DNA of 64,000 nt from Leptospirales bacterium (GTDB lineage: Bacteria > Spirochaetota > Leptospiria > Leptospirales > Leptospiraceae), in assembly GCA_013297885.1 (NCBI GenBank), contig JAAFIR010000021.1, positions 1 to 64,000 of the forward strand, read 5' to 3'. Within the stretch, counting starts at the first letter, position 1. The number at the start of each line of letters is the position of its first letter. This document shows positions 27,774 to 36,167 of the stretch, piece after piece. A program made the position numbers and the translations under genes. The notes below the pieces were generated by a model. It saw only the letters and a program-made list of their open reading frames with translations. It did not search any database and was not told where the DNA came from.

Positions 27774-27926
27774 GGGCGTTTCTTTAAATACTATCATTTA
27801 TCGATACTACTGATAAATGATAGTATTTAAAGTCGGGCTTTTACAGACTTCGCTGTCGCTTCGGTCTTTATTGCTTCGCAATTAAGACTGAACTGTTTCA
27901 CAGTTCATCTTTCAAATCCTTAACGC
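27774..27926 (+). repeat. Dispersed palindromic repeat, copy 5
   Basis: GGGCG at 27774 is followed by a perfect 21-bp stem (27782-27802 with 27812-27832) and CGGGCT at 27834-27839. A second, nested hairpin region includes GTCTT/AAGAC and ATTGC/GCAAT pairs. The end is TTTCAAATCCTTAACGC. It follows the long operon by 26 bp; stem 1 could act as its transcription terminator. Confidence 0.85.
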
Positions 27927-28334
27927 TTGCTTTGAAAAACTTTACTGTTTTCATCATTCAACTTCTATACAGATTGAGAATAATAATTACCTATTTTAAA
28001 CAACAAAATTCAATCGGGACATACAACTAAGCTAAAAGTAATGGGTAATTACTTTTGGAAGCTAATATAACTTTTATTTGAGTCTATAGAATAATTCAAA
28101 TAGTAAATAAAATTATTACTGTGTAAAATCATACTACTGCAACATTTCTGGATTCATTTTGAAACACAAGAGCAATAAGAATCTATCATTCTCAGTGGTT
28201 TTTTTATTATTTATAGTTAAATCTATTAGTGTGCTATTTAAACAGCAATGGGATTTTGTCGAACTAGTTTTGCAGTGCAGTTTTTTAGAAAAATAAAAAG
28301 TATTTACATTTGTAAAAAAAATATAAAAGTTTAA
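27927..28334. other. Non-coding stretch between operon end and radical SAM gene
   Basis: About 400 bp of AT-rich DNA without a convincing gene. The one visible structure is a perfect 9-bp hairpin with a 5-base loop (28034-28042 with 28048-28056). The neighbouring genes converge here, so it is probably a shared 3' region. I found no gene, RNA or promoter to support. Confidence 0.4.
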
Positions 28335-29411
28335 TTAAAATAGACTCATCTGTTTTTCAAAATTAGTTTGGAAAGGTTTTTGAAACAAGTTTAATTCCAA
28401 CGAAGGAATTCGCTGCTCTAAATTAAATCTTTTTCTTGCTAGTTGATGTCTTTTTCTAATGAGTTCTGCATAACTCCCTGAACCAACCATCCTTGTTCCA
28501 AATTCTGCATTGTATAATTTTCCATTTCTTGTTGAACGGATCAAATTTAAGACATGATCTGCTTTGAGGGGAAAATGTTTGTATAGCCATTCGGAAAATA
28601 AATCTTTTACTTCATGAGGTAACCGAATCAATACATAACCTGCAGTTTTTGCTCCAACATCTGAAACTTTTTCCAAAATAGATTCTATTTCAAAATCGTT
28701 TAAAAATGGAATAATGGGAGCAGTCATGACACCAACTGGAATTTGATTTTTTGCAAGTAACTCAATAGCTTCAAGTCGCTTGGATGGACTTGCTGCTCTT
28801 GGCTCCAATAAATTGATTAAATCTTTTTGAAGGGAAGTAACTGAAACAAATACTTTTACTAAATTGAGTGAAGCTAATTCAGATAAAATATCTATATCTC
28901 TAGTAACTAAAAAAGATTTTGTGATTAATGAAATTGGGTGTTTAAATTTTAAAAAAACTTTGAGTAAACTTCTTGTAATTTCGTATTTTCTTTCTGCTGG
29001 CTGGTAAGGGTCTGTGTTTGCACCAATTGTGATATAACTTGGCTTATAGTTTTTGTTTGAAAATTCTTTTTCTAAAAGTTCAGCTCCATTTGGCTTGTAA
29101 AAAATTTTGGTTTCAAAATCTATTCCAGAAGATAGATCATTATATGCGTGAGTGGGTCTTGCATAACAATATATACAACCATGTTCACAACCTTTGTATG
29201 GATTAATTGTGACAGGATGTGGGATGTCCGGAGAATTATTTTTTGTTAAAATCTTGTTTGAAGTTTCAATTTTGTAAACAGTTTGAACAGAAAATGACTC
29301 TTCCGGAATATCCCACCCATCATTATGAGATTCGAGATTAGTTTTTGCAAATCTACCCTCAGGGTTAGAAAGGCTACCACGCCTATTAAGTGAAACTAAA
29401 TCTAATCTCAT
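28335..29411 (-). CDS. Radical SAM protein, PA0069/SplB-like family
   Basis: This is a 358-residue radical SAM enzyme. The cluster motif CxxxCxxC is in YKGCEHGCIYCYARPTHAY (about 94-110). ITIGANTDPYQPAERKYEITRSLL and ITKSFLVTRDIDIL are the next conserved blocks of the PA0069 family, which is related to spore photoproduct lyase. SVTSLQKDLINLLEPRAASPSKRLEAIELL and GSYAELI also fit. The chemical substrate of this family is not established. The gene is isolated, with AT-rich flanks; a 20-bp motif directly before the ATG also occurs upstream of the kinase gene at 4613. Confidence 0.9.
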   Translation of the reverse strand: MRLDLVSLNRRGSLSNPEGRFAKTNLESHNDGWDIPEESFSVQTVYKIETSNKILTKNNSPDIPHPVTINPYKGCEHGCIYCYARPTHAYNDLSSGIDFETKIFYKPNGAELLEKEFSNKNYKPSYITIGANTDPYQPAERKYEITRSLLKVFLKFKHPISLITKSFLVTRDIDILSELASLNLVKVFVSVTSLQKDLINLLEPRAASPSKRLEAIELLAKNQIPVGVMTAPIIPFLNDFEIESILEKVSDVGAKTAGYVLIRLPHEVKDLFSEWLYKHFPLKADHVLNLIRSTRNGKLYNAEFGTRMVGSGSYAELIRKRHQLARKRFNLEQRIPSLELNLFQKPFQTNFEKQMSLF

Positions 29412-29419
29412 AAATATAC

Positions 29420-29439
29420 AATTTACTATACAAAATTTT
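29420..29439 (-). promoter_or_regulatory. 20-bp motif shared with 4623-4642
   Basis: On the coding strand it reads AAAATTTTGTATAGTAAATT, ending 8 bp before the radical SAM start codon, with TTGACT a few bases further upstream. Nineteen of 20 bases match the site in front of the split kinase gene. TATAGT could be a -10 element, but the gap to TTGACT is too short for a standard promoter. Confidence 0.25.
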
Positions 29440-29655
29440 AGTCAACATAAATTTACATTTTTTATTAAAATAAATAAAAAATAATTTTGATTCAATTAAA
29501 TTTAACTATTTTTATTTTATTAAGAAAAAAAAATATATTTTTAATTTAATTTTTATATATCTATTCTATAAAAAAAATTATTTTATAAAAATCATTTGAA
29601 ACCAACTATTTTATTCTTTAGGTTTTTAGAAAAACAAAAGATTCTTCAACACAAA

Positions 29656-29811
29656 GCGAAAAAGGATTGAAATGGAAATCCTTTTGCTTGATTAAATAAA
29701 ATTCTTAAAAAAAGTTTATTTGCAAAAGATTGGAATGGAAAGCCTGGTTTTTTTTCACTTTAACAAAACTAATGAATTGTTAACTAAATCTTAAGTGAAA
29801 AAAAATTCGCC
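29656..29811 (-). repeat. Dispersed palindromic repeat, copy 6 (complete)
   Basis: On the minus strand this reads GGCG, a perfect 12-bp stem (29749-29760 with 29793-29804), the centre CCAGGCTTTCC, a second weaker hairpin, and the end TTTCAATCCTTTTTCGC. It sits in a long intergenic gap, away from coding sequence. Confidence 0.8.
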
Positions 29812-30098
29812 ATTCAATACTCTAAAATGGGAAATTCATAATTTATTTTTTTCTAATAAATCAAAACTGCTTGAGTTGCTTTTAATCAATAACTAAGATA
29901 TCAGTTTTTAAAATCTTTTTTATTATAATCAATTAATTCAACAAAAATTGAATGTTGAGCTTTTTGTTTTTTCTACTTGAATGAGATGAAGTATATTTTT
30001 AAAATATTTAAGTAAATTTTTTAATTTAGAGTGATTTATATTCTAAAATAAATTCATTATATTACTGAAAAATGAATTAAAATTCTTTTAGATTTAAT

Positions 30099-30542
30099 TC
30101 ATCTTAATTCTTTGAAAAAATTTTTTACAAACTTTTCTAATTTTTCTGAATATTGAAATTCTAATTTGGGAAAATGATTTTTTTGGTAAATGGATTCAAA
30201 ACTTAAAGAACTAATTCCGGGAATTTTTTTTGATTCAAGCAAATAAATTACTTTTGAAATTCTAGCTTGAATAATTGCACCTGCACACATTGTACAAGGT
30301 TCAATCAAAGTAATCATGGTTGTATTGAATAAAAATTTTTGATCTAAAATCTTTTCAGAATTTTCAATACATATTATTTCAGAGTGCTTAGTTCTATTTT
30401 GTTTTTCTTCAACTTGATTTAGTGAGCTTGAAATTATTTTATCTTTAAAATAAATTTCTGAATAAGAAGGTATCTCAATTTTAGATTTAAATTTAGTTTC
30501 AAAATTAGTTATGAAGTTTGAAACTAAGTTTAAGTTACCCAT
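30099..30542 (-). CDS. TadA/CDA-type nucleoside deaminase
   Basis: This is a 147-residue zinc deaminase. H53-S-E55 gives the zinc ligand and catalytic Glu, and P82-C83-T-M-C86 the other zinc ligands, as in tRNA adenosine deaminase TadA. Weakly conserved TadA features surround them (IEIPSYSEIYFKDKII, NQVEEKQNRTKHSEI, GAIIQARISKVIYLL). TadA makes inosine at the wobble position of tRNA-Arg, but the divergent N-terminus leaves another nucleoside or base as a possible substrate. It overlaps the adenylate cyclase gene by 13 bp and is the last gene of that operon. Confidence 0.75.
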   Translation of the reverse strand: MGNLNLVSNFITNFETKFKSKIEIPSYSEIYFKDKIISSSLNQVEEKQNRTKHSEIICIENSEKILDQKFLFNTTMITLIEPCTMCAGAIIQARISKVIYLLESKKIPGISSLSFESIYQKNHFPKLEFQYSEKLEKFVKNFFKELR

Positions 30543-32611
30543 TCAGGAGGTAGCCCATGTATTGCATAATGTTCAGATCTTTCCAAATAGAGCCTCGCTG
30601 CTTTATCAAAAGGATTCTGTTCTAAAACTTTTATAAAACCCTCTTTAGCTTCATTAAAATTTTCTTGCATATACAGTCTTAAAGAATTTTCAAATAAAGA
30701 TTTTGTTTTAACATATAATTCTAAAACTGTTTCAGAATAACCATTTAAAATTTCAACAACTGAAATATGTTTCTTTTTACCTTTAATTTTAACTCTATCT
30801 AAAATTCGAAATGAATAATTTTCAGGCTCATCTAAAAGTAAAAAAGTTTCAAAACTAATAAGAATTTTTGAACCATATACTTTAGTTAAGTTTTCAATTC
30901 TAGATGCAATATTCACTGAATCAGATACAACAGTACTTTCCATTCTATCATTTGAACCTATCGTTCCAAGAATCAATTTACCAGTGTGGATTCCAATTCC
31001 AATCCTAACTGGTTGTAAACCTGATCTTGAAATTAATTTATTATATTGACTCAAAGAAATTTGCATTTGAATTGCAGACCGAACTGCATCTTCAGGGTCT
31101 TGACTAAACAATGCCATAATTGCATCACCAATATATTTATCTATAAATCCATTATTGTGCTGAATTATAGGAGTCATCACTTGAAGATATGAATTTAAAA
31201 ATAAAAAATTTTCTTCAGGTGTCATTTCCTCAGAATATTCTGTGTAGGAACGGATATCAGAAAATAGAATTGTCATTTCTTTTTGGATTTGGTCTCCAAG
31301 ACGAATTTCAGTTATATCAGTTTTATTTAAGAGTTGAATAAATTCATAAGGAACAAATCTAGAATACATAAAATTAGTTAGTTTTAAAGTTTTTGTTAGT
31401 TCGACATTTTGAACAAATGATTCAGAATATTTCATTAATATGGAAAGTGCTTGTGAAAAACTTAACATCATCGCACCATAAGGCATTGCAAATCTTGAAG
31501 GAGGGATATATTGATTTAAGATTAAATAATCATAAAAATTAGTTAATAAAATTATTACTCCTCCAATTATCATTAGATATGCATAATCTCTTTTTTTAAT
31601 AAGAGCTTTGATGATATAATAATTTAATAATAAAGGAGTTAAAACTAATATGATTTGATAATATAGAATAGTGTGTGAAAAATAATAAATTGGAGTTATT
31701 AAAAAGCAAATTGATAAAATTGCGATTGAGTATAAAGATTTAACTAATAACTTAGGTACTTCTTTTGGGAAAATTGAATATAGAAAATGCATCGCAAAAG
31801 CAGGAGCTAAATAAGAACCAAAATATTCTAATCTTATTATTATATCATAATTCATAAAAAAAGGAATATCTGTTAAAATTTTATCTTCAGTAGTTATTGA
31901 TCTAAGAAGTACAGACAGTGAAAATAATGCATAAATTATTGTCGTTTTTTCAGTTCTTCTATAATAATAAAATCCTAGATGATAAATAATTACAAAGAAA
32001 AAAAATCCTGCAAAAAAATAATCAGTATTTCGAGCTATATTCATTTGTCGATTGATTTGAAAATGAGTACCAAGATAAATATTTGCCCAAGTTCCACCTT
32101 TTCTATGTGTAAAATTTGAAACTTGTAAAATTAAATTTTTTTCTAAATTTACAGATCGTTGGTAATAATGTATTTGTGGGATTGTTATTGGTAAGGATTC
32201 TTCTTTAGATTTAGCAACTACTCCTGCACCAAATTTTTCATTTTGAAACTCAATTAAAAAACTTGTAGCTTGTTGTTGAGCCCTAATAGCAAGTGGAGGT
32301 GTATTTAATGGCAACAAAATTTTAACTTTATAAGTAGCATAACCAAAACTACCAACTTTTTTTCCATTAAATTCATAATCATTCCAAATTTTTGGAAATG
32401 CAAAATAGTATATTTTTTTTCTTGGAACTTCAAAATCTTTTTCATTTAATAATTCGTTATAATAAAATTCAAAATCACCAGATAATTTAATTTCTCCATC
32501 TTCTTCAAAATTCCAATTTCTCAAATCTAAAACTCCTTTTTCTATTTTTGGAAATTGTTTTTGAGGAGAACAAGAAATTAAAATGAATAAAAAACAAAAA
32601 TATCTAAACAA
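30530..32611 (-). CDS. 7TM-sensor adenylate cyclase lipoprotein-like
   Basis: This 693-residue protein begins MFRYFCFLFILISC, a lipoprotein-like signal. A jelly-roll 7TMR-DISM-type sensor (about 30-185) precedes seven TM helices (about 195-400). The class III cyclase domain (about 450-610) has FSDIRSYT, DKYIGDAIMALF and STVVSDSVNIASR, keeping both metal Asp residues, the substrate Lys, Thr, Asn and Arg, so ATP cyclisation is expected. The C-terminus (about 630-690) is helical and TPR-like. It belongs to an operon with a STAS protein and a receiver-domain protein directly upstream. Confidence 0.9.
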   Translation of the reverse strand: MFRYFCFLFILISCSPQKQFPKIEKGVLDLRNWNFEEDGEIKLSGDFEFYYNELLNEKDFEVPRKKIYYFAFPKIWNDYEFNGKKVGSFGYATYKVKILLPLNTPPLAIRAQQQATSFLIEFQNEKFGAGVVAKSKEESLPITIPQIHYYQRSVNLEKNLILQVSNFTHRKGGTWANIYLGTHFQINRQMNIARNTDYFFAGFFFFVIIYHLGFYYYRRTEKTTIIYALFSLSVLLRSITTEDKILTDIPFFMNYDIIIRLEYFGSYLAPAFAMHFLYSIFPKEVPKLLVKSLYSIAILSICFLITPIYYFSHTILYYQIILVLTPLLLNYYIIKALIKKRDYAYLMIIGGVIILLTNFYDYLILNQYIPPSRFAMPYGAMMLSFSQALSILMKYSESFVQNVELTKTLKLTNFMYSRFVPYEFIQLLNKTDITEIRLGDQIQKEMTILFSDIRSYTEYSEEMTPEENFLFLNSYLQVMTPIIQHNNGFIDKYIGDAIMALFSQDPEDAVRSAIQMQISLSQYNKLISRSGLQPVRIGIGIHTGKLILGTIGSNDRMESTVVSDSVNIASRIENLTKVYGSKILISFETFLLLDEPENYSFRILDRVKIKGKKKHISVVEILNGYSETVLELYVKTKSLFENSLRLYMQENFNEAKEGFIKVLEQNPFDKAARLYLERSEHYAIHGLPPEWVT

Positions 32612-32962
32612 CTAACTTCTACTCCAAATTGAATAAATTGCTTCTTCAAGGGATTCAAAAACTCTAAATTCTTCTGATAAACCTGAAACATGAAAAATAT
32701 GTTGAAAGTTATCATTAATATTTATAAATTTGATTATTAAATTTTCTTTTTTTAACTGAATATTTGTTTGAATTAAAAAACCCAAACAAGTTGAATCTAT
32801 AAATTCTACATCTTTAAAATCAAAAATATATTTTTTCCGATTTTGAGATTCTAATTTTTGAATTAAACTTTTTAAATTATGAATTATGTATAAATTTAAA
32901 TTTCTTGGAGGTTTTATCAAATCTAATTCTTGAATACTAGTATGATAAATTTCTTCAGACAT
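32612..32962 (-). CDS. STAS-domain protein (anti-sigma antagonist type)
   Basis: This 116-residue single STAS domain has DFKDVEFIDSTCLGFLIQTN, where DS(T) is the usual phosphorylation region (Ser/Thr after the Asp). The N-terminus is slightly long. Such domains switch partners upon Ser phosphorylation. The start overlaps the stop of the upstream receiver protein by one base, and the cyclase gene follows without a gap, so it may relay the signal between these two proteins. No anti-sigma kinase (RsbW-type) is in the window. Confidence 0.88.
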   Translation of the reverse strand: MSEEIYHTSIQELDLIKPPRNLNLYIIHNLKSLIQKLESQNRKKYIFDFKDVEFIDSTCLGFLIQTNIQLKKENLIIKFININDNFQHIFHVSGLSEEFRVFESLEEAIYSIWSRS

Positions 32963-34194
32963 TAATCTAACCTTGGAATATTTTCGGCTGTGAGAGGTTT
33001 AGTCAAATAACCTTTAACTGATTTGAATGTTTTTGATTTTTGAATATCTAGATAATCAATAGATGAACTTAAAATATATACATGACAAGATAAATTTTGG
33101 GATTCTAACTCATTTAAAAATTCCCAACCATTCATTTCAGGCATTTGAATGTCTAAGAGAATTGTTGGAATTTTTGTTTTATCTTCAATTTTTGAAAGAT
33201 ATTTTAAAGCTTCTTTAGGAAAATTAAAAACTGTAATTTTGAGATTTGGTATTTTAGTTAAAATAATTTTTTTTGTTAAAATTGAAGTTAATTGGTCATC
33301 ATCTACTAAAAGTAAATCAACTTTCTGTAATTTTATTTTATCATTATAAACAAGTGATTTAACATTTGGAAGAAGTTTATTATATTTTGTATTTAATTCT
33401 AAAACTTCTTTATCTAAGTTTTTTAAAGAAGACTTAATTTCATTTATATAGACTAACCCTTGTTCTTTATTTTCTATATTAAAATCAGAAAAAATAGTTG
33501 AGGTTTTTGAAATATGATATCTTAGTTTATGTGATAAAAAATTTGAAATTTCCTCAAAATGATTTTTTTGCTTTTCGAGTGATTCTTTACTTGCTGTTAA
33601 TTCATTAAACATTGGTCGATATAAAAATAATATTTCAATAAGTATAACTAAAATAGTTAATAATGCAAGTAATAATTCTACTATTTGTAACGTTTCTATT
33701 TTTTGAATTGAAATTTGATTTAACTTAAAAACAATTTTATCCATTAGAATTAGAAATTCTTTTTCAGATTTAAGAACTTCATCTAATTTTTCAGATTCTA
33801 TTTTATTTATACTTAAAGTCGTTTTCAGATTAGATTCTAATTTTATATAATAAGGTTGTATTTCATTAAATAAATTTAATACTTCTTCTGATTCAATTTT
33901 ATCTAAATTTAAACTTTTATCCCCAGTTTGTAATTTTTTATGAGTTGTTGTAAATTTTAAAAAATTCTCTTCAAATTTTTTTAAATCAATGTCAAATCCT
34001 GAATTTAATTTTAATAAGTCTTTAGTTAAATTTTGACTAAGCATTCTTTGTCTACCAGATAAATTGATTCTTGAAGAATCATATTTATTAATTTCAATTT
34101 GGTATTGAATTAAAATTTGAGAGCAAATTACTAAGACTAAAATTGTAATAATTAAAAGTTTAAAAATGTTTTTATATTCTTTAAGTGTAGGCAT
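32962..34194 (-). CDS. Membrane H-box/receiver protein lacking a kinase ATPase domain
   Basis: This 410-residue protein has TM1 (about 11-31), a PilJ-type periplasmic four-helix domain (SRINLSGRQRMLSQNLTKDL, about 40-165), TM2 (about 168-190), and a coiled coil with FLSHKLRYHIS (about 215), which looks like a histidine-kinase H-box. No HATPase domain follows. It goes directly to a receiver (about 283-405) with DLLLVDDDQ, LLDIQMPEMNGW as the Asp site, and a K in YLTKPL. It may pass phosphate or work as an allosteric receiver for the STAS protein and cyclase downstream. A kinase partner is not identified. Confidence 0.82.
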   Translation of the reverse strand: MPTLKEYKNIFKLLIITILVLVICSQILIQYQIEINKYDSSRINLSGRQRMLSQNLTKDLLKLNSGFDIDLKKFEENFLKFTTTHKKLQTGDKSLNLDKIESEEVLNLFNEIQPYYIKLESNLKTTLSINKIESEKLDEVLKSEKEFLILMDKIVFKLNQISIQKIETLQIVELLLALLTILVILIEILFLYRPMFNELTASKESLEKQKNHFEEISNFLSHKLRYHISKTSTIFSDFNIENKEQGLVYINEIKSSLKNLDKEVLELNTKYNKLLPNVKSLVYNDKIKLQKVDLLLVDDDQLTSILTKKIILTKIPNLKITVFNFPKEALKYLSKIEDKTKIPTILLDIQMPEMNGWEFLNELESQNLSCHVYILSSSIDYLDIQKSKTFKSVKGYLTKPLTAENIPRLD

Positions 34195-35768
34195 TAACTT
34201 TCAACCTGAATTATTTCTATTGAATTTGCAATTACTTGGCTTGAACCTGTTGGTGGAATAAAAATTAAATTCCTTTTACCTATTATTCCATCTATTGGTA
34301 AATCACAAGTTAAGTAGGTGCTAGAAGAAAAAACTAAATCAACAGGATCATTTTCCGAATCTTCAATCATAATTTTCATTCCATTTACAAAACCAGACCC
34401 TAAAATTACTAAACTCGAATTTTTTTCAGTAGAAGAAATTTCGAATGGAGTAATTCTATTTACCGAGAATTTATCTCCCAAAATTTTTCCACCAATATAA
34501 CCTGTTTGGCTTGAAATTAATAATCCGTGTAATGTTGGAGGAATATCTGGCAATCCATTTAAGACATTACATAAAGCTAAATTGTATAAATAAATAATAA
34601 CTGCAACTACTGTGAAAACTAAAAGTTGAAATCTTGTAATATTTATAATTCCATTTTCCATAAACAAATCTTTTAACTGAGGTGGATGATGAGAAATTTC
34701 ATTTTTAGTTTTTTTGCGACTTAAAAAATTTGTAGTGATCAAAGCTGAATAAGAAATACTCATTAGTCCAATTAGTGATGGATTAAAATCAGGAATTTTT
34801 CCGTTTTGTAAAAGAATTCCAAATGCAATAGCAATATAAAAATAACTTCCAGTTAAAACAACTGTCCATACAAACGCTTGAAACCGAGATAAGGAATATG
34901 TGTTAGTTTCTTTATCAATTAAAATATAAGTTATAAAATTCCATTTTTGCATCATCAAAGCAAAAATCCCAAGTCCTAAAAATGTAGTTACCAAACTTAA
35001 AAGAATAACTTTTAAATTCCAGTCTTTTGGGAGAATAGTTACTTTATGGTAAGCAGTTGGCCTACCTCTAACATAAACTCTGAGCTGTATACTTTTTCTA
35101 AAAAAAGCTTCATCAGCCAAACCTTTTAAATAAGGTGAAGTTGGAATTGAAAAATGAATATTTTGTGTTCCATCCAAGTCAGCAGTTATAGAAAATGGAT
35201 TTGTTTTTGCTCTCATTTGAATATAATCTATCGGTTGTTCTTCAGAGGGTTCCAAATCTGAAGGAGTATAATCTTTATCAAAAAAATAAATATCAATATT
35301 GTCTAAATCATTTCCAAAATTTTTTCCATGAATTGTAACTGTTCCACCTATTACTCCACCCATAGGTGAAAGTCTAGCGATCATAGGTTGTTTGTTTTCA
35401 TTATAATTATCTTCTATTATAAAATTTTTTTCATCTAGAAAAATTTCATAATCGTTTTGAGTAATAGACAATTTTACAGAATTTTCACCTGCTGGAATTC
35501 TTCGATATGCATTACAAAAAAACTCTACCAAGTCTTTTCTTTCTTGAAATGCAGAACCTGGGTATATTTCAGTGTAAGTATTATTAATTTTAATTGAGAT
35601 TTTTTTTTCAGAGGCTCCTTTTAAAATTTCAACTAGTTCTGATGGATTATTAGTTTTTATGGAAACTAAAAAATCATTTCGATTTAAATCTAGAGGTTCA
35701 AAATACTCAATTTTAAAATCTTCAACAGAAAAAATAGATAGAGAAATAAAAAATAAAAATAATTTCAT
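34194..35768 (-). CDS. TIG-domain polytopic membrane protein (paralogue of 26023-27747)
   Basis: This 524-residue protein has the same layout as the product of 26023-27747: signal (MKLFLFFISLSIFS), beta domain, IPT/TIG domain (LSPMGGVIGGTVTIHGKNFG, about 135-230), TM helix near 250-270, and membrane blocks SRFQAFVWTVVL, GKIPDFNPSLIGLMSISY and LNGLPDIPPTLHGLLISSQTGYIGGK, ending in a second beta region. The shared membrane core suggests one family used in two operons. Here it heads the receiver-STAS-cyclase operon. Its role is unknown; a structural or sensing partner is possible. Confidence 0.75.
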   Translation of the reverse strand: MKLFLFFISLSIFSVEDFKIEYFEPLDLNRNDFLVSIKTNNPSELVEILKGASEKKISIKINNTYTEIYPGSAFQERKDLVEFFCNAYRRIPAGENSVKLSITQNDYEIFLDEKNFIIEDNYNENKQPMIARLSPMGGVIGGTVTIHGKNFGNDLDNIDIYFFDKDYTPSDLEPSEEQPIDYIQMRAKTNPFSITADLDGTQNIHFSIPTSPYLKGLADEAFFRKSIQLRVYVRGRPTAYHKVTILPKDWNLKVILLSLVTTFLGLGIFALMMQKWNFITYILIDKETNTYSLSRFQAFVWTVVLTGSYFYIAIAFGILLQNGKIPDFNPSLIGLMSISYSALITTNFLSRKKTKNEISHHPPQLKDLFMENGIINITRFQLLVFTVVAVIIYLYNLALCNVLNGLPDIPPTLHGLLISSQTGYIGGKILGDKFSVNRITPFEISSTEKNSSLVILGSGFVNGMKIMIEDSENDPVDLVFSSSTYLTCDLPIDGIIGKRNLIFIPPTGSSQVIANSIEIIQVES

Positions 35769-35989
35769 TAAAACCTCTTATCTCCAAAACGCCCTAATTC
35801 TCTTTTTTTTAAAGACTCCCTAATTTTGTCTCTTAATTCTTGTTTTGATTCTTTTGTATCAACTTGAGTTTCAGTTTGTTTAGCTTGCTCAGGTTTTGTT
35901 GGAGAAACTTTAGCAGGTAAGGATTTAGTTTTTTGATTTTGCGAATAAATCAGATTACTTGAAAACAAAATTATATAAAAAAATTTCAA
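35768..35989 (-). CDS. Small secreted Lys/Gln-rich protein (73 aa), TTG start
   Basis: The TTG at 35989 is preceded by GGAG with a 7-base gap and opens a clean signal peptide, (M)KFFYIILFSSNLIYS, so I prefer it to an in-frame ATG 84 bp upstream that would make a poorly fitting cytoplasmic start. The mature part is about 55 residues, charged, with Lys, Gln and Pro, and ends KKRELGRFGDKRF. I recognise no family. Its stop abuts the TIG protein's start, so it is the first gene of the signalling operon running to 30099. Confidence 0.55.
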   Translation of the reverse strand: MKFFYIILFSSNLIYSQNQKTKSLPAKVSPTKPEQAKQTETQVDTKESKQELRDKIRESLKKRELGRFGDKRF

Positions 35990-36167
35990 AATGTGACTCC
36001 AAATATAAAATTGGGATTTTGGGTTTATACTTAAACTTAATCTTAATTGAATTAATCTTATTATAATTTTCAACTCATTTTTAATTTATGAGTTTTTTTT
36101 AAAACACTAATTACTATCTAATTTTCCTAGTTTTAAAGTTTTTTGTAGTTAAAAATCAAAAAATTCA

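Larger units (their letters stand above)
29412..30098. other. Long non-coding AT-rich stretch with one repeat element
   Basis: This 687-bp gap lies between the radical SAM gene start and the deaminase gene end (both minus strand). It holds the 20-bp shared motif (29420-29439) and one complete palindromic repeat (29656-29811). The remaining parts, 29440-29655 and 29812-30098, are very AT-rich and show no ORF with a ribosome-binding site. Promoters for the radical SAM gene must lie at the left end. Confidence 0.4.
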
